From Brachyspira pilosicoli (GTDB lineage Bacteria > Spirochaetota > Brachyspiria > Brachyspirales > Brachyspiraceae), in contig NZ_SAXY01000020.1 of the NCBI RefSeq assembly GCF_008016535.1, positions 1 to 42,486 of the forward strand: a DNA stretch of 42,486 nucleotides, written 5' to 3'. Each line of letters starts with the position of its first letter. Positions within the stretch are counted from its first letter, which is position 1. A program made the position numbers and the translations under genes. Below are positions 1 through 7,872 of this stretch, piece after piece. Below the pieces are notes generated by a model. It saw only the letters and a program-made list of their open reading frames with translations. It ran no database searches and had not been told where the DNA came from.

Positions 1-135
1 TTGAGAGAAAAATTAAAAGAATATACACATTTTTATAACAATCAAAGATTGATTTCTTCGTTATTGTATATTACAATCAAAGAAAGAATCAAAAATATTA
101 TAGCAAGTAAAAGTACAATATCTATGGCTCCATGA
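1..135 (+). CDS. IS481-type transposase, C-terminal fragment (cut by window edge)
   Basis: The 44 codons encode the C-terminal tail of the transposase, from LREKLKEYTHF to the end IASKSTISMAP, matching the full copies at 21464, 22515 and 35769 almost residue for residue. The reading frame is already open at base 1. The TGA stop lies inside the IS terminus. The variant SSLLY (rather than SSLGY) groups it with copies 2, 3 and 5 rather than copies 4 and 6. The catalytic residues are outside the window, so intactness cannot be judged. Confidence 0.85.
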   Translation: MREKLKEYTHFYNNQRLISSLLYITIKERIKNIIASKSTISMAP

Positions 136-137
136 CA
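1..137 (+). mobile_element. IS481-family element, copy 1 (3' end only)
   Basis: This is the last 137 bp of the IS that recurs in the window. It ends with ...GGCTCCATGACA, the inverse of the TGTCATGGAGCC terminus seen at 5067, 21462, 22513, 35767 and 42360. It is the only copy pointing rightward, and it ends 70 bp before recG. The rest lies outside the window. Confidence 0.9.
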
Positions 138-207
138 TTTTATTATATAAATTTTATTATAGAATTTTATGCTGAAATGATATATATTAGTATAAAATGG
201 TTGTTAT

Positions 208-2280
208 ATGAAAGACTACAATAAAGAAATTTTCACTACAGATATAAAATATGTAAAAGGCGTAGGACCAAAATACGCAGAAACACTAGCCAAAAAAAAT
301 ATATTTACGCTTTATGATTTAATAACATTTTTCCCAAGAGCTTATGAAGACAGAAGAAATACATTAAAAATAAACGAAGCATTAAAAAATCCAGATAAAA
401 ACTCTGTGGTGTATGTTGAAGTTATAGATGTAGGGAGTTTTGTTTTTCAGTTTAGAAAAAAGCCTTTAATTATAGTAACAGATGGTATCACATTATGCGA
501 AGTTCCCATATATGGTGGGCGTATTCCTGCTGGTGCTACTAAAGGGGCTAAATTATACCTCACAGGAAAGTTTATACGCAATATGAGAGGAAAGGTGCAA
601 TGCAGGTTTGTGGAGTTTGAAAAGCCTTCTTCCAATTCTTTATCATACGGCAAAATAGTGCCTATATATCCGCTTACAGAAGGGCTTTCTCAAAAAAAAT
701 TAAGAACTTTAATTGTAAGCGAATTAGAAAAATTCGAAAAGAATATGCAATATGATATACCGAAAGTGATTAAAAAAAAATACAGATTAAAAAGTTTTGT
801 AAGCTCTATAATGGAGATGCATTTTCCTACATCTTTTGAGGCATTAGATGAGGCAAGAGAGAGTTTAGTTTTTGAAGAGTTTTTAACTTTTCAGTATATA
901 CATTTAAGCGAGAGAAGACCAAATATACTTATAAAAGAAGAAAGGTATAATGGCAGTAATTTGTTAGAGAGAGTAAAATTAAGTTTAGGTTTTACACTTA
1001 CAGACGACCAAAATAATGCTATAGAAGAAATAAAAAAAGATATGTTTTCTAATAGGCAATTATTTAGGCTTCTTCAGGGAGATGTTGGTGCAGGTAAAAC
1101 TATAGTAGCATTTTTAACAGCATTAATACCAACAGAATCTAATTTTCAAACAGCTTTCTTAGCTCCCACAGAAATATTAGCACTTCAGCATTATTATACT
1201 TTTAAAAAAATAATAAAAAATGCTAATTTAGAAGATGTTATTAAAATTGATATACTTACTTCGTCTGTTAGTCAAAATGAAAGAGCATATACATTAAAAA
1301 GACTTAGAGAAGGAAAAACTCATATACTAGTAGGCACTCATTCTATACTATATGATGAGGTTGTATTTAAAAATCTTTCTTATGCAATAGTTGATGAACA
1401 GCAGAGATTTGGAGTTAATCAGAGAAATAAATTATTGTCAAAAGGAAATAATGTTGATTATCTATTAATGACGGCAACACCAATACCTCAGTCTTTAGCT
1501 TTAACCTTGTTTGGGGAGTTGGATTTATCTATTATTAAGAGCATGCCGAAAGGAAGAAAGGGAGTGCTTACCAAATATAAAGAGTTATATGAGAGGGATC
1601 ATTGTTATAAGTTTTTAAAAAGCAGAATAGCAAAAGGCGAGCAAGGGTATGTGGTTTTTCCTTTTATAGAGAATGATGACAGCAGTATAATCACTTTATC
1701 AAGTGAGTTTGAGAGGGCTAAGCAAACATATTTTGAAAACATAAACATAGAAATAATACATGGCAAGATGAAAGATGAAGAGAAAGAATATATTATGAAT
1801 AGGTTTTCAAATGGTGAGATAAAGGTGCTTTTTTCAACAACGGTAATTGAAGTAGGTATAGACAACCCAAACGCCACGACAATATTAATAGAAGGGGCGG
1901 AGCGTTTTGGATTATCGCAGCTTCATCAGCTTAGAGGAAGAGTTGGGCGTGGTGATAAGCTTGGCTATTGTTATTTAATACTTCATAGTGAACTTAATGA
2001 TATAATAAAAGAGAGAATTAATGTTATATGCGAAACTACTGACGGGTTTAAGATAGCTGAAAAAGATTTGGAGCTTCGAGGTGCTGGAGAGTTTTTGGGA
2101 GATAAGCAAAGCGGTATAGCAGATTTTAAGATTGGAAATATTGTAAAAGATGCTGAGATTATGCGTAAGGCAAAAGATGAGATGCGTGAATTATTAAAGA
2201 TAGATAGAGAAGAGTTTTTTAGAGAGAATGAGGAGTTTGTTATTAAAGCGAATTATTTAAAGAAAGAAATGAATATTTAG
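208..2280 (+). CDS. recG: ATP-dependent DNA helicase RecG
   Basis: RecG is the superfamily 2 helicase that remodels stalled replication forks and branched recombination intermediates. The N-terminal half (about residues 1-230) is the wedge/OB domain. The helicase core follows with Walker A GDVGAGKT near residues 291-298, a Walker B/DEAH-type box DEQQRFG near 396 (usual RecG form DEQHRFG), motif III ATPIPQ, and motif VI RGRVGRG near 576-582, followed by the C-terminal TRG-like region. The length of 690 aa is normal for the family. The ATG at 208 follows a short AT-rich leader with no clear Shine-Dalgarno. The gene sits between an IS end (137) and a repeat block (2291), with no operon partner. 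Assignment is secure from the motif set. Confidence 0.97.
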   Translation: MKDYNKEIFTTDIKYVKGVGPKYAETLAKKNIFTLYDLITFFPRAYEDRRNTLKINEALKNPDKNSVVYVEVIDVGSFVFQFRKKPLIIVTDGITLCEVPIYGGRIPAGATKGAKLYLTGKFIRNMRGKVQCRFVEFEKPSSNSLSYGKIVPIYPLTEGLSQKKLRTLIVSELEKFEKNMQYDIPKVIKKKYRLKSFVSSIMEMHFPTSFEALDEARESLVFEEFLTFQYIHLSERRPNILIKEERYNGSNLLERVKLSLGFTLTDDQNNAIEEIKKDMFSNRQLFRLLQGDVGAGKTIVAFLTALIPTESNFQTAFLAPTEILALQHYYTFKKIIKNANLEDVIKIDILTSSVSQNERAYTLKRLREGKTHILVGTHSILYDEVVFKNLSYAIVDEQQRFGVNQRNKLLSKGNNVDYLLMTATPIPQSLALTLFGELDLSIIKSMPKGRKGVLTKYKELYERDHCYKFLKSRIAKGEQGYVVFPFIENDDSSIITLSSEFERAKQTYFENINIEIIHGKMKDEEKEYIMNRFSNGEIKVLFSTTVIEVGIDNPNATTILIEGAERFGLSQLHQLRGRVGRGDKLGYCYLILHSELNDIIKERINVICETTDGFKIAEKDLELRGAGEFLGDKQSGIADFKIGNIVKDAEIMRKAKDEMRELLKIDREEFFRENEEFVIKANYLKKEMNI

Positions 2281-2290
2281 TTTTTTATTT

Positions 2291-2374
2291 GCGGGGACTA
2301 GCCCCCGCACCCCCACTTCTTTTGCGACCGAAGGAAGTGCCGGAGGCGTGACCCAAAGAAGCAAAAGGACTGCA
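2291..2374 (+). repeat. GC-rich dispersed repeat module, copy R1
   Basis: A GC-rich island in AT-rich DNA begins 10 bp after recG. It starts with a hairpin GCGGGG-actagc-CCCCGC (2291-2308), then CCCCACTTCTTTT, the core GCGACCGAAGGAAGTGCC, and ACCCAAAGAAGCAAAAGG ending in ACTGCA. The same blocks occur inverted at 7073-7204 and partly at 2446-2516. Open frames run through it, but they are only repeat sequence. Confidence 0.8.
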
Positions 2375-2445
2375 TTTTTAAGCTTGAAATGTTGGTATTA
2401 CAATATAGTCTATATATATTTAAAACATACAAAGCTAAAGCACTT

Positions 2446-2516
2446 GCACTTTTTGCTTCTTTTGACGAAGTCCGCACCGCGACCGAAGGAAGTGCCTGTG
2501 GGTGCGAGCTGCGGGA
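2446..2516 (+). repeat. GC-rich dispersed repeat module, copy R2
   Basis: A second partial copy lies 70 bp after R1. It contains TTTTGCTTCTTTTGACGAAG, then the core GCGACCGAAGGAAGTGCC followed by TGTGGG. The stretch 2281-2592 between recG and the convergent ComF gene holds only these two repeats and AT-rich DNA; I see no gene in it. Confidence 0.75.
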
Positions 2517-2592
2517 AAAAGAACAACAAAAAAATTGACAAACTGAAAAAAAATTCATCTATACCAATACTATATGTATTTCTTTAATATTC

Positions 2593-3324
2593 TTATCTCG
2601 CTGACGCTACCGTAAGTACTCCTATTCTTCCTATAAACTCTAATTTTCTTAATTCTAATGACATCTCATTGAGAGTTGAACCTGTTGTAAATACATCATC
2701 TATTATCAATATATTTATTTTTTTATTGTTATCAAACTTATATTTTTTATTTATTTTAAAAGCGTTTTTTATAGCTTTCTCTCTCAACTCTTTTCCTTTT
2801 ATCATACTAAGAGGCTTACTTTCTTTTTTTCTAATTATTATATTTTCTATTAATGGTATATTTAGTATTTTTGATATTTGTCTTGCTATAAGTTCGCTTT
2901 GATTATAGCCTCTTTCAAGAAGTCTGTTTTTTCCAAGCGGCACAAACGAAACAGCATCAAATTTATTAATATAATCTTTATAATAAAATGAAAGCATAGC
3001 AGCAAAATCTTTGCAAATTAAATATCTATGGCTAAACTTCATCTTATGAATTAAATTGCTTGTTTTATCATCATAATAAAGCATTGATTTACATTCATCA
3101 AAATAAATGTTTTCGTATGAGCATATGCAAGTTGAATCTTCTGTATCTATTATTCTTCCGCAGCGATTGCATCTTATATAATCATCTCTATGAATATAGC
3201 TTAATTTGTTAATGCAATCTATGCATATATAATTCATATTATCACTTTGCATAATATTTTTGCATATGATGCAATGATTTGGAAAGAGTATATTAAAAAT
3301 AACAGTAAAAAATTTTTTAAGCAT
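2593..3324 (-). CDS. ComF-family phosphoribosyltransferase-like protein
   Basis: The family is a zinc-finger plus phosphoribosyltransferase-fold protein associated with DNA uptake in competent bacteria; its function outside competence is unclear. The N-terminus has paired cysteines (CIIC ... CIDC, then CNRC ... CIC) for a double zinc ribbon. The middle contains ERGYNQSELIA, and the C-terminus carries the PRPP-binding loop ILIIDDVFTTGSTLNE, all typical of ComF. The length of 243 aa is normal. The start overlaps the end of kdsB by 8 bp, so it is the last gene of the leftward operon from 4977. The competence role is family knowledge, and no other uptake gene is visible here. Confidence 0.88.
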   Translation of the reverse strand: MLKKFFTVIFNILFPNHCIICKNIMQSDNMNYICIDCINKLSYIHRDDYIRCNRCGRIIDTEDSTCICSYENIYFDECKSMLYYDDKTSNLIHKMKFSHRYLICKDFAAMLSFYYKDYINKFDAVSFVPLGKNRLLERGYNQSELIARQISKILNIPLIENIIIRKKESKPLSMIKGKELREKAIKNAFKINKKYKFDNNKKINILIIDDVFTTGSTLNEMSLELRKLEFIGRIGVLTVASAR

Positions 3325-4078
3325 TATTTCCTAGTTTTATAAATGCTTCTTTTTTTAAATACTCTTGAACAATATCCAAATCTTCTTTTGTGTCAATTCC
3401 ATGTATAAAATGATTAGTTTCTAATACTTTAATTTTCATTCCATTATAAAGCCATCTTAACTGCTCTAACTTTTCTATTCTTTCGTATTCGCATTCTTGT
3501 AGGGTTTCTATTTTTAAAAGAGCCTCTCTTCTAAAGGCATAAACTCCAATATGTTTATAATATTTCACTAATATATCTTGGTCAAATCTTTTATGCGGAA
3601 TAGTAGCCCTTGAAAAATACATCGCATAATCTTTGTAATCGCATACCACCTTAACCGCATTTTCATCTTTAATTAAAGGACTATAATCATCAATTTTTGT
3701 TTTTAAAGTAGCTATATCAACATCTTCATCATCAAAAGCATCTATGACAGGTTTAAGTATATCTTCATTAATTAATGGTTCATCACCTTGAACATTAATA
3801 ATAATGTCAGAATCAATGTTTTTAGCAACCTCTGTTATTCTTGAAGTGCCTGAAGTATGATGTGCCGAAGTCATAACAGCTTTAGCATTATTCTTTTCGC
3901 ATATATCCATTATCTCTTTTGAATCTGTTGCCACTATAACATCATCTATATTTCTAGTAGCCTTAACATTATCATAAACAGCAATGATTATAGGCTTACC
4001 TAATAATTCATAAGTGAGCTTTTTTGGAAATCTTGTAGAGTCATATCTTGCAGGTATTATCGCTGTTACTTTTTTCAT
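3317..4078 (-). CDS. kdsB: 3-deoxy-manno-octulosonate cytidylyltransferase
   Basis: KdsB activates Kdo with CTP to give CMP-Kdo, the donor for the inner core of lipopolysaccharide or lipooligosaccharide, in the cytoplasm. The N-terminal nucleotide-binding motif PARYDSTRFPKK lies at about residues 10-21, and NVQGDEPLI near residue 95 is the metal/nucleotide loop typical of KdsB. The length of 253 aa is standard. It overlaps the ComF-like gene by 8 bp and follows the PTS IIA gene by 1 bp, so translation is probably coupled. Together with the heptose kinase at 17292 it indicates a Kdo/heptose-containing envelope glycolipid. Confidence 0.95.
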   Translation of the reverse strand: MKKVTAIIPARYDSTRFPKKLTYELLGKPIIIAVYDNVKATRNIDDVIVATDSKEIMDICEKNNAKAVMTSAHHTSGTSRITEVAKNIDSDIIINVQGDEPLINEDILKPVIDAFDDEDVDIATLKTKIDDYSPLIKDENAVKVVCDYKDYAMYFSRATIPHKRFDQDILVKYYKHIGVYAFRREALLKIETLQECEYERIEKLEQLRWLYNGMKIKVLETNHFIHGIDTKEDLDIVQEYLKKEAFIKLGNNA

Positions 4079-4079
4079 T

Positions 4080-4565
4080 TTATTTACCGCCTATAATGTC
4101 TTTTACCATATCTGATAATTTATCTTTAAACTCTTCTTGACTTTTTGATTCTAATAATAATACAGTATACATACTTAACTTTGATATCTTTGTCATAAGT
4201 GATAATAATTGTAAGTATTTATCACTTTTATCTGTAGGAGTTAAAAACATAGTAAGCAGATGAACAGGCTTTTGATCTAAAGCATAATAGTTAATACCCT
4301 GTTTTGATATTGCAAATATTAATTCATTTTCCTGAACTTCCTTGGTCCTTAAATGGGGAAAAGCTACACCATAACCTAAACCGCTTGATATAATATTTTC
4401 TTTTTTAAACATACATTCTATAGTTTTAGAAATATTTATTCTAAGCCCATTAGATTCTGCATATATTAACATTTCGCTTATGGCTTCTTGTTTATTATCA
4501 GCCTTTAAATCTAGCATTATATACGATTTTTTTACGTTATCTAAAATTTCATTTAAACTCATCAT
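4080..4565 (-). CDS. PTS EIIA (PtsN/fructose-type) domain protein
   Basis: This is a single EIIA domain of 161 aa of the mannitol/fructose/PtsN class. The phosphorylatable histidine is His71 in GVAFPHLRT. No EIIB or EIIC gene is nearby, so a regulatory (PtsN-like) role is more likely than sugar transport. It lies second in the leftward operon, 16 bp after the 131-aa protein and 1 bp before kdsB. The start used is the first of two consecutive Met codons; either is possible. What it phosphorylates or controls cannot be read from the sequence. Confidence 0.88.
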   Translation of the reverse strand: MMSLNEILDNVKKSYIMLDLKADNKQEAISEMLIYAESNGLRINISKTIECMFKKENIISSGLGYGVAFPHLRTKEVQENELIFAISKQGINYYALDQKPVHLLTMFLTPTDKSDKYLQLLSLMTKISKLSMYTVLLLESKSQEEFKDKLSDMVKDIIGGK

Positions 4566-4581
4566 AAGCGAAAATCCTTTT

Positions 4582-4977
4582 TTAAATATCTGTATTAAAA
4601 TTTTCTTTTATATATTGCTCTAGTGTGTATTGTTTTTGAATAAGTTCTAATGTTATATTAAGTGGGTATATTGCAGCATGATTTTTAAAATATATACCTA
4701 TAGCTTCATCGTCTAGATCAACTTCTCTAGAAATATTCCACTTTCCGTCAAAATGCATCTTAATAACTTCTCCAATATATGCTGCTATAGCAAATATAAA
4801 GTTTCTATTATTATCATCATTTTCTAATATTTTATTTATTTTTTCTTTGAAAAACTTATCGATTTCTTTTAGGCTTTGAATTGTATAATCAATATGATAT
4901 CCTTCCCTTATTAAGAAATTACTTATCCAATTTGCAGTTCTAATGATATCATTTTCTGGCAATGTATATTTAGACAT
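4582..4977 (-). CDS. Hypothetical protein, first gene of the kdsB operon
   Basis: A 131-aa soluble protein with no signal peptide or membrane segment. It has a mostly helical N-terminal half, a recognisable FAIAAYIGEVIKMHFDGKW segment, then a short region YPLNITLELIQ and an acidic tail. I do not recognise the family with confidence. A promoter-like pair (TTGACT, TATTAT; 5028-5001) and an AAAGG ribosome-binding site precede the ATG, so it leads the operon containing PTS IIA, kdsB and the ComF-like gene. IS copy 2 lies just outside this promoter. Confidence 0.8.
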   Translation of the reverse strand: MSKYTLPENDIIRTANWISNFLIREGYHIDYTIQSLKEIDKFFKEKINKILENDDNNRNFIFAIAAYIGEVIKMHFDGKWNISREVDLDDEAIGIYFKNHAAIYPLNITLELIQKQYTLEQYIKENFNTDI

Positions 4978-5000
4978 AAAATTATAACCTTTAATAATTT

Positions 5001-5028
5001 ATAATATATTTTTTTTTTAATAAGTCAA
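5001..5028 (-). promoter_or_regulatory. Sigma70-like promoter of the leftward kdsB operon
   Basis: Reading leftward, TTGACT (5028-5023) and TATTAT (5006-5001) are separated by 16 bp. The start codon is at 4977. IS copy 2 begins 38 bp upstream of the -35 and leaves the promoter whole. Confidence 0.5.
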
Positions 5029-5403
5029 GTTTTTAGTGTTTTATCAAATAAAAATAATACAATAAATGTCATGGAGCCATAGATATTGTACTTTTACTTG
5101 CTATAATATTTTTGATTCTTTCTTTGATTGTAATATACAATAACGAAGAAATCAATCTTTGATTGTTATAAAAATGTGTATATTCTTTTAATTTTTCTCT
5201 CAATAATTCTACTGTGATATTTTTATTTAATCGTGAATAAAATTCTCTTTCGTCTATGCCGTGTACTCTTTCTACTACGCCATTGTATCTTGGTGTTGCT
5301 ATAGGAATATATCTCCTCTCTAATTTATTTTTTAAGCAGTATTCATCAAAAATATTTATTTTAGGAGTATTAATACAGCGATAAGTATATTCCATACCAT
5401 TAT

Positions 5404-5429
5404 TGCCACAGGCACTTCCTTCGGTCGCA
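5404..5429 (-). repeat. Repeat-module insertion inside the transposase (24 nt net)
   Basis: On the minus strand this block reads TGCGACCGAAGGAAGTGCCT followed by GTGGCA, the core of dispersed repeats R1 and R2. Copies 3-5 of the IS have no such sequence at this site. The change is in frame. Confidence 0.85.
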
Positions 5430-5596
5430 GTTTGTATAGCCTGTATCTTAAAAGGTGAAGTTTTTAAGACATATTTTAAGAAAGATAAAGCACTAGAAGG
5501 TGTTTTATCTTCATAGATTTCTCTCCAACTATAACGTGTAGCTAAATCTACAGCTGTGAATTGATAAACTGTTTTTCTGCCTAATTTGATATATTT

Positions 5597-5616
5597 TACC
5601 GAAGGTACGCAAGGCG
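5597..5616 (-). repeat. Second micro-insertion inside the transposase (19 nt net)
   Basis: On the plus strand the block is TACCGAAGGTACGCAAGGCG, replacing a single A present in copies 3-5. It contains the inverted repeat TACC-gaa-GGTA and resembles the variant modules of R5 (7073-7204). It causes a frameshift. Confidence 0.75.
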
Positions 5617-6163
5617 GTGTCTATTTGAACTATTTTGCCTTCTTTTTGTATTTTAGAGACAAATTTACGCTTATCATATCGCTTCTTTTTCTTTTTTGTT
5701 TTTTTTCTCCAAAGATTATTTCTTTTTAGTACATTCTCTATAGCTGTAACCCCTATATTAATGCCTTCACGGTTCAAATATGCTTTAATATAATGCTTAC
5801 CTCGATATTCTTTAGTATAGAGTTCAATAATTAAATTAATAGCTTTTTGATTATTAAAGATATTTGTAGAAGTTTTCGGTCTAGTGCTAAAATTGGCGAC
5901 AGTTCCAGTGTCTTTATATTTTTTAAGCCAAGTATAAAAAGTGGATTTGGGTATTTCTTCTATCTTTAGAAATCTTTTAATATTTTTAGTTTTTAATGCT
6001 TTATCCACTATAAATAATTTAAATTCTGTGCTATAATCTTTTTTCATAGTAGTATCCTTTATTTATTTTCTATATCAAAATATTATAACAAGGATACTGC
6101 TTTTTTTAAACTAAAAAATGTCCAATATCTCACACTCCTAAACAAATTTTTTATGTAGATGTG

Positions 6164-6192
6164 TTGACATAAAATTATAAATTTGCTATAAT
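6164..6192 (+). promoter_or_regulatory. Consensus sigma70 promoter for lipoprotein 6465
   Basis: A perfect TTGACA (6164-6169) and perfect TATAAT (6187-6192) are separated by 17 bp. The predicted start near 6199 gives a leader of about 265 nt. The -35 lies 19 bp from the end of IS copy 2. The rest of 6144-6464 holds only this leader: a heptamer repeat (6246-6273) and a small hairpin AAAGCAA/TTGCTTT (6378-6397). Confidence 0.8.
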
Positions 6193-6245
6193 TTTCTATA
6201 TGATTAAGATTAAATTATTTAGTATTTCATCAATGAGCTTAACTC

Positions 6246-6273
6246 TCACAGCTCACAGCTCACAGCTCACAGC
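6246..6273 (+). repeat. Heptamer tandem repeat (TCACAGC)x4 in leader
   Basis: Four perfect copies of TCACAGC lie about 47 nt after the predicted transcription start and about 190 nt before the lipoprotein start codon. A different heptamer repeat occupies the same position in the leader at 36890-36924. Confidence 0.95.
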
Positions 6274-6464
6274 ATAATTCTCTAAAAAAATATTATCAAT
6301 TATTAAATACACTTTTATATTTTGTATTGCAATCTTTTGCTAGGTTAATCAATTCTATTAAAACAATTATTCACACTAAAGCAATTTTGTTTGCTTTTTC
6401 AAGTTTTACAATTAAGCATTAGCAATAATGTTTAAATACACAAATTATTAAAAAGGAGTTCAAC

Positions 6465-6953
6465 ATGAACAAAAAGATTTTATCAATATTTGTAATGATA
6501 ATGGCTTTATCATTATTCGGCGTAAGTTGTAGTAATGAAGATTCTACAGGAACAGGAGGAAACAACTCAGGCACTACAGGCGGATCAGGTACACCTACAC
6601 CGCCAACAAAAGAAGAAGTAGTTAAGTTTCAAGGAACATGGTCGGGAGACCCAGCTAACGCAACTAAAGTAAGCGGTGATGCTAGTATGCCACCAACATA
6701 TGGATCAGTTTTTACAATTAATGCAGACGGCAGTATAAAAGATGAAGCTACTCAACAAACAATAGCTTTAGATAAAATTAATAAAGTATCTGATAATGTA
6801 TTTGAATTTACTTGTGAAGTTACAAAAGGTGGAGTAAAAATGACTTTTAAACATAAAGTTGATTTTACAGATAATAATGCTCCTAAAGATACTTTAGTAT
6901 GTACTATGGAAGCAGGTTCAGCTACTTATGAAGGAACATTAGTAAAAGCATAA
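6465..6953 (+). CDS. Small surface lipoprotein (KF/KY-x-GTW/Y family)
   Basis: A 162-aa predicted lipoprotein. The signal peptide has a lipobox LFGVSC (Cys22), then a Gly/Ser/Thr/Pro-rich linker (about residues 24-48) that would hold the domain off the membrane. The C-terminal 110 residues look all-beta and begin with KFQGTWSGD, resembling KYKSTYRGS in the protein at 19434 and KYKGTYTGN at 21187, so the three probably belong to one lineage-specific family. A strong AAGGAG site precedes the ATG. It has its own consensus promoter, a long leader with a heptamer repeat, and a terminator. Its function is unknown, and surface exposure is inferred. Confidence 0.85.
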   Translation: MNKKILSIFVMIMALSLFGVSCSNEDSTGTGGNNSGTTGGSGTPTPPTKEEVVKFQGTWSGDPANATKVSGDASMPPTYGSVFTINADGSIKDEATQQTIALDKINKVSDNVFEFTCEVTKGGVKMTFKHKVDFTDNNAPKDTLVCTMEAGSATYEGTLVKA

Positions 6954-6964
6954 TTATAATTAAT

Positions 6965-7001
6965 AAAAGCCTGTCTTAATATTTATTAGGGAGGGCTTTT
7001 T
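6965..7001 (+). terminator. Intrinsic terminator after lipoprotein 6465
   Basis: Stem AAAAGCC (6965-6971) pairs with GGCTTTT (6994-7000) around an AT-rich loop with further partial pairing. The stem's 3' arm ends in T residues. It starts 12 bp after the stop codon. Confidence 0.7.
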
Positions 7002-7072
7002 ATTAGACTTATTTCAGAAGAGCTTAATAAAATTAGTTATATAATTTTCAGTATAATTTTAGTATATAAAAT

Positions 7073-7204
7073 TGCAGTCCTTTTGCTTCTTTGGGGTACT
7101 ACCATACCTAAAGGTACTTCCTATGGTCGCAGGCACTCCCTTCGGTCGCCAAAAGAAGTGGGGTGATACCCTAAGGGCACGCTTCGCAGGGGTAAAGCCC
7201 CACT
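7073..7204 (-). repeat. GC-rich dispersed repeat module, copy R5 (inverted, expanded)
   Basis: Read on the minus strand it shares with R1 the blocks CCCCACTTCTTTT, GCGACCGAAGG-AGTGCC and CCCAAAGAAGCAAAAGGACT, ending in TGCA. Between them R5 has additional units of about 19 bp (GCGACCGAAGGGAGTGCCT, then GCGACCATAGGAAGTACCT, then a weaker third), so the core appears to expand in tandem. A GGGG-cttta-CCCC hairpin replaces the R1 hairpin. The stretch 7002-7245 holds nothing else. Confidence 0.75.
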
Positions 7205-7245
7205 TTAAATTCTAAATATATAAAAAATTAGGGGCTGTGTAAATA

Positions 7246-7872
7246 ATGTTTAATATAATTGATATTGAAAATTGGGAGAGAAAAGAGCATTATTATCATT
7301 ATTCTAATGTTAATCAATGTACTTATAGCATTACTTTAAAATTGGAAGTACAAAATATAGTAAATAGTTCTTTTAAATTTTATCCTACAATGATATATTT
7401 AATATCAAAGACTGTAAACGATATAAAAGAGTTTAAGATGTCTTTTGAGGATTCTAAACTTGGATATTATGATATTGTAAATCCAAGCTATACTATATTT
7501 AATAATAATGCTAAAACTTTCTCATCTATATATACTGAGTATAATGATGATTTTAATTTATTTTATAATAATTGTATTGAAGATATAAAAACTTATAGCA
7601 CAACTACATCATTTTATCCAAAAGTTTGTAATATCAAAAATTTATTTAATATATCATCTATCACTTGGGTATCTTTTGATGGTTTTAATTTAAATATTAA
7701 TAATTGTTTTGATTATTTGCCTCCAATATTTACTATAGGGAAATATTATAATGATTCTAATAAAATATTAATGCCTATTGCTATACAGGTTAATCATAGA
7801 GTTTGTGATGGATATCATATAGGTTTATTTGCAGAGAGTTTGCAAGAAAATATATTTAATCTAAAAAAATAG
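7246..7872 (+). CDS. cat: Chloramphenicol acetyltransferase (CatA family)
   Basis: CAT transfers acetyl from acetyl-CoA to the 3-hydroxyl of chloramphenicol; it acts as a cytoplasmic trimer. The catalytic segment is VNHRVCDGYH with His184 and Asp188 retained (family pattern HHAVCDG, the first His being Asn here). The substrate-pocket block FNISSITWVSF (about 134-144) matches the usual S-x-PWxSF, with Thr in place of Pro. The length of 208 aa is slightly short of the usual 213-220. Codon use is as AT-rich as its neighbours, so recent transfer is not obvious. It follows the GC-rich repeat R5 and its last 17 bp overlap the convergent DUF115 gene. Real chloramphenicol resistance needs testing; some homologs act on other substrates. 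Confidence 0.85.
   Translation: MFNIIDIENWERKEHYYHYSNVNQCTYSITLKLEVQNIVNSSFKFYPTMIYLISKTVNDIKEFKMSFEDSKLGYYDIVNPSYTIFNNNAKTFSSIYTEYNDDFNLFYNNCIEDIKTYSTTTSFYPKVCNIKNLFNISSITWVSFDGFNLNINNCFDYLPPIFTIGKYYNDSNKILMPIAIQVNHRVCDGYHIGLFAESLQENIFNLKK

Larger units (their letters stand above)
5069..6047 (-). pseudogene. Broken IS481-type transposase with two micro-insertions
   Basis: The N-terminal helix-turn-helix region and first catalytic block read normally from ATG 6047 down to VQIDT. A 20-nt block (5616-5597) replaces one base there and shifts the frame, so translation ends at 5529. Downstream the original frame resumes through the C-terminal half. A second insertion (about 5404-5429, net 24 nt, in frame) replaces the second catalytic Asp in QTDNG with ATEGSACGN. 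Both changes are lethal for a DDE enzyme. Flanking sequence aligns with the intact copies at 21464, 22515 and 35769. Confidence 0.9.
5067..6144 (-). mobile_element. IS481-family element, copy 2 (inactivated)
   Basis: The full-length element is bounded by TGTCATGGAGCC at 5067 and ...ACTCCTAAACA at 6144 (TG...CA ends, imperfect terminal inverted repeats sharing AGATATTG). It is 1078 bp, about 43 bp longer than copies 3-5 because of two short GC-rich insertions. No target duplication is evident: AATAAA on one side and AATTTT on the other. Confidence 0.9.

Noticed and set aside
2291-2308. GC hairpin as recG terminator
   Set aside because: No U-tract follows on either strand and the hairpin belongs to repeat R1; it might slow polymerase but I would not call it a terminator.
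2298-2587. Two open frames (about 79 and 86 codons) on opposite strands after recG
   Set aside because: They consist mostly of the GC-rich repeats R1 and R2, lack ribosome-binding sites and resemble no family.
5067-6144. Programmed frameshift in transposase copy 2
   Set aside because: The intact copies use one frame; the shift here comes from a clear 19-nt net insertion.
6246-6273. CRISPR array
   Set aside because: Units are 7 bp and contiguous with no spacers and no cas genes nearby; the same applies to 36890-36924.
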